Under the pieces are notes generated by a model. It saw only the letters and a list, made by a program, of their open reading frames with translations, was not told the DNA's origin and did no database searches. A program made the translations under genes and the position numbers. From Erpetoichthys calabaricus (taxonomy: Eukaryota > Chordata > Cladistia > Polypteriformes > Polypteridae), in assembly GCF_900747795.2 (NCBI RefSeq), contig NC_041396.2, positions 37,206,674 through 37,270,673 on the forward strand: a stretch of DNA of 64,000 nucleotides, in the 5' to 3' direction. Below, piece by piece: positions 57,776 through 64,000 of this stretch. Position 1 is the stretch's first letter. Every line of letters starts with the position of its first letter.

Positions 57776-59140
57776 GATCAGGCACATGACATGTTTTAAA
57801 GTCCAGTGCTATTGCTACCACACCATACTGTCTAAAACTAACATTATTTGGATGCCATAGTTCATTTAATGATTTCCTCTCAAGATCTTCTACCAATGCA
57901 GACCAACAGATTGTACATGCTGTGGATTTTACATTTGAAACATGGCCACTCATTCAGAGGCAAAGGAAAAGACAGTTGTAAATGTGTGACGGGACATGAC
58001 AAAGCAGTAAAAGCAGAAGATGTTCATGACAGTGTTGGAGATCTAAAGTGAGCACTGACAGTGTTTTAGCATACTGTTCAAATGAACTAATGGTTATTGA
58101 TTTTGTTTTCTTGAGTGACTGACTGAATAAAACAGCTTCACTATTATCACATTGGAAATCTTTTCATTTAACTCATGTACTGTTTGATAATAGTCTATTT
58201 TGACATGACCTTTAGAGGAGTATCTAGAACCCATAAACAGACAGATGCAACTATTATAACAGGCAACACTTTATAACTTTTCCCTGCCTCCTGTTTGGCC
58301 ATCTTTTTCTTGTTTGAGCTACAATTATGCCAACTAGGCTAGAAACTTTCGATAGTGTCAAGTCCATTGTTCATGGTGTAAAGAAGCAGACCTTGGATAG
58401 ACAGCATCTTTCTCAGGTCTTATAAGATTTTAATTATTTCAACTATTAAAATTCCACAATGGATGGACGGATGTAGCAAAATCATTATTTCATATTGCTA
58501 CAGTTTTTATTCCGTACTCCGACCCAGTAAGGACCATAACTGCAAGAGGATTACCAGAGTGCATGGCTGGGTCTGAACCATAAAATGCCTTTGTGGTGAG
58601 TATATTGACTTTGTCACTCTACCTCAAAATAATGGATGGTACTCAGCAGTTAATCACTCCTGCCACACAAATTTGAAAGGAGGAGACTGTGGTTGTACAA
58701 AGAGTAGGTCCGGATCCCCACAGAGCAAGGCCATTCCTGAGTCTGAAATTAATCTGTAAACTAACCCCAGAAACGGTTTCTTCTATGGGACTTAATATCC
58801 ACTTCCAGTCCGACAGGGATAAGATCTGTGTATAGTTAGGCCCTATTATTTGTCCCTGTTTTTTTCACCTATTAGTCTTCAATAGACTTTATATATTCTT
58901 CTGTTGTTATTCATTTTTATCATAAAATCCTTTACTTTTTAAATATTTTACTGTACATACTTAAGCCTTCTAAGCTTTTTTTGGGTTGAGTGTCAGCTTA
59001 AAGTTGCCTTCTGCTACCCAAGAACTGTAAACCAATAATTGGTCTTCAAGCACCATTTGTTACTTACCATTTCTCATATTTTATTTCTACTTAGCATTAT
59101 CTTGTGGTACTTGACACCAAGCTTTTCTTCTTTCTCGTGG
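57776..59140. other. Intergenic, nothing recognised
   Basis: No gene or clear repeat seen; old repeat remnants are likely. Confidence 0.35.
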
Positions 59141-59450
59141 AATAACATGCCAGGAAGGTTTAGAAAATCATCTGTCAGTGATAGATACGGAGTGGGATTA
59201 TTTCAGGATTCCGGGAAATATTGGTATTGGTTTTACCATATCATACTGTACATCATCCAGGGGTGGCTTGTGCACTCAGGAAGACTCAGACAAAATGTAT
59301 ACATCAGTGAGATCTGTGGTTGTCTAGAGACGTTAGGGTCTTTCAAAACTCGACTTGATGTTTTCTTGGAAGAAATAAGTGGATAGTACTGGCGATCTTT
59401 GTTTCGCTGAATAGCCTGTTCTCGTCTAGAGTGTTCTAATGTTCTACAGG
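59141..59450 (+). mobile_element. Probable LINE 3'-end fragment
   Basis: Bases near 59330-59386 encode LGSFKTRLDVFLEEISG followed by a stop, a frequent C-terminal ending of L2/CR1-group proteins. The following gtactggcgatctttgtttc and ggcctgttctcgtctaga-like text is a common 3' UTR. Family call moderate. Confidence 0.5.
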
Positions 59451-59685
59451 AGAACACTCACCAATGAATTTATATTCTCTAGAAAATGTTTTCTTCCTTT
59501 TCTCATTTGGGAACTATCCACACATTAGGTTGAGTTAAAATGATGTGTTTATGTATCACTGACGTCTAATAGATACAAGAACAATATTGTGCTCATCGAT
59601 ACATTCTCTAACTCCAGTTACTTCAGCAAAGAGTCATGGGAATCTGGCCATAGAAGTCCTAAATTTAATTAAGTGGGTTTAATCA
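59451..59685. other. Intergenic, nothing recognised
   Basis: No gene seen. Confidence 0.35.
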
Positions 59686-60677
59686 CCATGGATTCAGAAA
59701 GTATTCGGACCCATTTACTTTCTACAAACTTTATTATGTTGTAGATTTAATTTTAAGTTGTTATATTTGCCATTAATCTACATTCAATAATCCATGATGA
59801 CAATGTACAAACATGTTTTCAGAAATGCTTCCAAATTTCTTAAAAATCAAAAACTGAAATTTGTCATTCATATAGTGTAAGTATTCCGACCTATAACTCC
59901 CCAATGACAGCAATTACAGCTTTGAGTCTTCTTGGGTAAATCTCTAAATGGGATGCGTCTGTACACTGCCATCTTTTGGTCTCCCTACAGATGTTCTATG
60001 GATTTAAGTCTGGTTTTTGGCTGGCCACACAAGGACATACACAGACATTCCAACACCACTGCAGCATTGACCTGGTTGTACGCTTGAAGTCATTGTCATG
60101 CTGAAAGGTGAACCATGACCTCAGTCTGAGGTGGTGTGCACTCTGAAGCAGGTTTTCATCATGGACCCTCTCCTTTACCAAGGCCATTCTTGTCTGGTTA
60201 CTCTGTTTGGCCAGATGGCAACTCTAGGAAGAGTCCTGGTGTTCCAATGTCCTCCTGGGAACACTCAAAGCTTTAAAAATGATTTTATACCTTTCTCCTG
60301 ATCTATGTCTCAACACAACTTAAATGCCCAGATCTACAGAGAGCTCCTTTGGACATCATGGCCTCATTTTTGTACTGACATGCAGTGTGAACTGTGGCAC
60401 GTTACACACAGGCCTTTCTGAATGATGTCCAGTCAATTCATTTTGCCACAGATGGAGTCCAATCAATTTCTAGACCCATCTCAAGGATAATTAAACCAAT
60501 GCACCTGACCACAATTTGGAATGTCACTGAAAAAGCTCTGTTCTGTAAGTGAAAGATTTCAGTTTTGATTTTTAATAAATTTTCAAACTTTTCTAAAATC
60601 ATGGATTTAAAACTAAATCTGCAGTACAATAATGTGTGCAGAAAGTGAAAAGTTTTGAATAGTTATTGAATCCATTG
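59686..60677 (-). mobile_element. Tc1-like transposon, degenerate
   Basis: Left end ccatggattcagaaagtatt and right end the reverse complement of gttattgaatccattgtata. The minus strand keeps blurred transposase pieces: FTFQHDNDFKRT corresponds to the QDNDPKHT motif and SQKPDLNP to SQSPDLNP. Many changes; inactive and old. Confidence 0.75.
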
Positions 60678-61266
60678 TATATAATGCTGTGTTGTGTTTA
60701 TTTTAAACCATTTAGAAAACTTTTCATAAAGTATTTTCAGCTTCCTGTGACCTATCAGACAGCTCAATCTCTATGAAGTTTATATTTGGCTGGCCATCTC
60801 TTTGACTTCCCAAACATTCTATTGGTGTTGTAGCTCTCTTCACAACACCACAGACACAAGTCGGGCATTATTGCTTAGGCTTGTCTTACTCCACGCCATG
60901 AGAACTACATATTGAGTAATCAGTACAAAACACATTATTGAATACACAGTAACTTGCGTGTACATAGGATGAAATACAAAAACATTTAGTGCAACATGAA
61001 ACAAAAGATGTTTTACAAATAAAATACCCCGTTGGCCACTTGTCATGAAAAGAGGTCCTTAAATCACTTTGATTATCTGTTTTAGCATCAGACATTTATA
61101 GTTTTAAACCTTTAGTGCAACATGGCAGAGCCTCATGAGAGACATCCACCCATCTGTGGTCCATGGGGCAGGTCTTTCTCATGTTCTCCTGATAACTCCT
61201 AAGTGTGTTCTCGCGAGACACATTACTTTACATGCAGTACATATTATCTTAAAGTCACTTAACAAT
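60678..61266. other. Intergenic, nothing recognised
   Basis: No gene seen. Frames at 60840-61095 (minus) lack any domain. Confidence 0.35.
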
Positions 61267-61633
61267 AACAAATTAATTTATCCATCCATTATGCAATCCG
61301 CTATATCCTAACTACAGGGTCACGGGGGTCTGCTGGAACCAATCCCAGCCAACACAGGGCGCAAGGCAGGAAACAAATCCTAGGCAGGGTGCCAGCCCAC
61401 CGCAGAGTGCGCACACACAAACACACACACACCCACATATACACTAGGGACAATTTAGGATCGCCAATGCACCTAACCTGCATGTCTGTGTACTGTGGGA
61501 GGAAACCCATGCAGACATAGGGAGAACATACAAACTCCATGCAGGGAGGACCCGGGAAGCGAACCCAGGTCTCCTAACTACGAGGCAGCAGCGCTACCCT
61601 CTGTGCCACCGTGCTGCCAACAAATGAATTGTA
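61267..61633 (-). mobile_element. V-SINE, full length
   Basis: Minus strand: ggcagcacggtggcacagag head, tcctgcatggagtttgtatg and ccacagtacacagacatgc core, ggctgggattggttccagc 3' part and atggatgga tail. Flanks aacaaattaattta (61267) and aacaaatgaattgta (61619) are an imperfect target duplication. Contains a short (GT)n on the minus strand. Confidence 0.9.
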
Positions 61634-63867
61634 ACATGTAAATTTACTATACACATCACGTTTAAAATTTAGATATTTAAACTTAAACTATACTGTATAT
61701 TTATGAAGGTATGTAACCCATTATAAATCAATTATCTGCAACATGAACTTTATAACTACATTTACAGGTGTTCTTATCCATCTCTGCTCATCCTGAAGCC
61801 CTGTTACTCAGGGGCCTTTATGGCTTTCTGCCATTGCCTCCCTCAGGATAGATCTGTTTGTTAGAGTCACCCTGCATAAAACAGGATGCACCACAGCAGA
61901 TTCTATCAGTTGCTTTCACACACTAGCATTTCCTATTAAAAGAAGAGTCACAGACATCAAAGGTAAGAAATTGACTTCAATGTTAACATTCATATTTAAT
62001 GAGTGTTGCTGCAGCTACAGGTATCAGCCAGTAAAACCTATTAGTTAATAAGTAAGAGAGACTAGAAAGTACTGGCCTCATGTTCAGACCACATTCATTA
62101 GCCACAAAAAGAGAAAAATAGTGTTATACCAGAAAAGTGTTTCAAATTCAGCGCTAACAGATCACAAAAAATCACAAGTTCATTATGTGTACGATTTATG
62201 AATTTGGAAAGGGACTAAAGCAAATTCTGTAAATTGGAATATTTTCAGTGCATGAATTATTTACAGTCAACAGACTGAAAAGAGTTATACAGTATACCTT
62301 TTTTATCCTATGGCTATCACTAATTCTTGCATTTCGAACAAGTTAGGTTAATTGGCAACTCTGAATTTGCCCATTATGAGAGAGTGCAGGTGTGACTGAG
62401 GGTAGGAATTAATGAATGGAAGACAATCCTCCCTATCATTCTTCAGAATAAGGTTAATGCATCCAAATACTTAAAGTAGACTGGCACTGCCTCATAGCAG
62501 AATAGATAGCATCTCTCAACCCCCAAAAAATCTTAACTATATATAGGGGAAAATAATTGATGTGGTGTTCTCTCTATTATCCATGCATGCAGCTGTTTAT
62601 GAACCTACAGTAGGAAGATTCAAGGTATGCTGCTGTAGGCCATCACTTCAGTAACTGGCATTAAAGACAGAAACTAACTCAGATCATCATATCAGTTCAT
62701 CACATGTATATTAAACTATTTCTTTCTCTTCAGTTTTATTCTTGAGTACTAGAACATTTGTTTTGTTATACCTTTTGTGAAAGTGTTTATTTGATATTTG
62801 GACTTCAGTCTCCACACATTACACACTTCATGGCAACATTCTGTTTTAGTTACGTGTTGAAATTCCTCTAAAATTTACACAGATCGTTGTAGACACGGAA
62901 CGCACATGAAATGTATGTTTTTCAAATAAAGATATATTATTTTCATATACAATTCCAGGCACCTCACTCCCAGATAAACAGACTTCAGCTATGAGAATTT
63001 TGTGTCTGGCTTCAGCTGCCTCAGTTGGGGATGGGATAGCAGGCTGCCTGCGGCCAGTTGACACATTTGTAAAACAAAGGGCCCTATCAGTGCGCAATTG
63101 ACGCAGTGATGAGGAGGAGCAAATAAAATGAAGATAGCCCAGCATTACGATGATTTTCACAGTCTTCAGGGATTCTAGTGTTAATAGATAATTTATTAAT
63201 TTATTGAGCCTGCTTAAGCCAATCATTGCACAATCAACTATACACCCAACATTCACTCAGCCTTTAAAGTCACATATCTCAGTGATATGGATGGAAAACC
63301 AGATTACTACCACACAAATGGGGAAAACATTTAAATGGCATATATTTGCTAACAGATATCTCAAACATAGTAAGTCAGCAGGGCTTACCACAGTGCCAGC
63401 TTGCCAAAAGTATATTTTACACTAATACTGTATAACAAAATATTAAAAAAAAACAGCTTCCTGACACAAAATACCATTAAGGAAAGTTGAAATTATGATT
63501 TGACTCGCTTTGATTTTTTAAATATTCAGAAGTTTAGTAACCGAGAAATAACAGCATAATTATGTCAAAACTTTCCTGTATATTCTATCAATATTTAAAA
63601 TTAAAAATAAAAAAAACTCTTCAGTCCATCTCCTTAAAAAGTATGTCGGGACCAGTGTCTATGCACTTTAGTTTCCATGTGCTGTTTCTCCTTCTGCTTT
63701 ATGCACAAAATGCATAAAGAAAAGCAACACAGCCTTTAACAAATGTCAAGTAATTGCATATTTTTAAATACATAGTTGCACATTGTGTTTTATTTCGTTC
63801 ATTTTATATCATCAAAAGCAGCATGTTGAAAGTAAAAACAGATTTACTTTATTGAATCTGTTCTACT
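61634..63867. other. Intergenic, no gene seen
   Basis: AT-rich. The longest frame (62846-63256 minus, 136 codons) has no domain or codon pattern I trust. No convincing repeat boundary was found. Confidence 0.4.
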
Positions 63868-64000
63868 AGGGTGTTGTACCGTGTTAGCCATTATGAATGT
63901 GTAGAAAAGCCAAGCAAAATGACACCTTTTATTGGCTAACTAAAAAGATTACAATATGCAAGCTTTCGAGGCAACTCAGGCCCCTTCTTCAGGCAAGGGG
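63868..64000 (-). mobile_element. Penelope-like 3' terminal fragment, runs off the window
   Basis: Minus strand: gcctgaagaaggggcctgag, cgaaagcttgcatattgtaa, aataaaaggtgtcattttgc, then ggctaacacggtacaacacc. Same block as 48590-48745. A fossil fragment; the coding part, if any, would lie beyond the window. Confidence 0.55.

Noticed and set aside
62846-63256. 136-codon minus-strand frame as a candidate gene
   Set aside because: No domain, no paralogue in the window and no splice or promoter context.

Overview
This window is vertebrate nuclear DNA. It is AT-rich, with single-coding-exon chemoreceptor genes in a sea of transposons, and has no bacterial gene organisation. The mix of a tandem V1R-type (vomeronasal type 1, ORA-related) receptor array with V-SINEs, L2 LINEs carrying (ATCT)n tails, L1/Tx1-like LINEs, Penelope-like elements, Tc1, hAT and Helitron transposons suggests an early-branching ray-finned fish. 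A polypterid (bichir or reedfish) is my best guess, from memory of repeat families and of their enlarged V1R repertoire, not from a database search.

The only host genes I can support are three intact V1R-like receptor genes on the + strand: 20665-21630, 40281-41246 and 51585-52550. Each encodes 321 residues, and each has a polypyrimidine tract and splice acceptor just before its ATG. They sit in a tandem segmental duplication whose non-coding parts still align. Bases 627-1260 match 37330-38400 (5' side of units 1 and 2). Bases 21640-23640 match 41250-45920 (3' side of units 1 and 2). Bases 30092-31210 match 47420-49090, the intergenic region upstream of genes 2 and 3. That last pair holds a shared TATA box and splice donor, which I interpret as promoters with 5' non-coding exons. 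The promoter of gene 1 would lie left of the window.

Layout: 1-1540, a Helitron helicase remnant, duplicated unit sequence and a Helitron-like repeat. 1590-3211, L2 tails and an older dispersed repeat. 3212-18707, two very large hAT-like non-autonomous elements (7981 and 6910 bp) in opposite orientation around a 605-bp spacer, each with its own perfect 8-bp target duplication; together they form a giant inverted repeat. 18716-23640, V1R gene 1 and flanks. 23640-30091, nested L1-like LINEs and a Tc1 element. 30092-45390, promoter, long intron and coding exon of V1R gene 2 with LINEs, a Helitron, a V-SINE and a long L2. 46070-53520, promoter and coding exon of V1R gene 3 plus repeats. 53520-64000, no host gene seen: a Tc1 carrying a Helitron and a SINE, a hAT MITE, a second Tc1, a V-SINE and a Penelope-like 3' end.

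The points most worth a second look are the giant hAT-like pair with its internal 56-bp satellite built from terminal-like motifs, the patch of near-identity between V1R genes 1 and 2 that looks like gene conversion, and the paired TATA/donor modules. Percentages and counts were made by eye.
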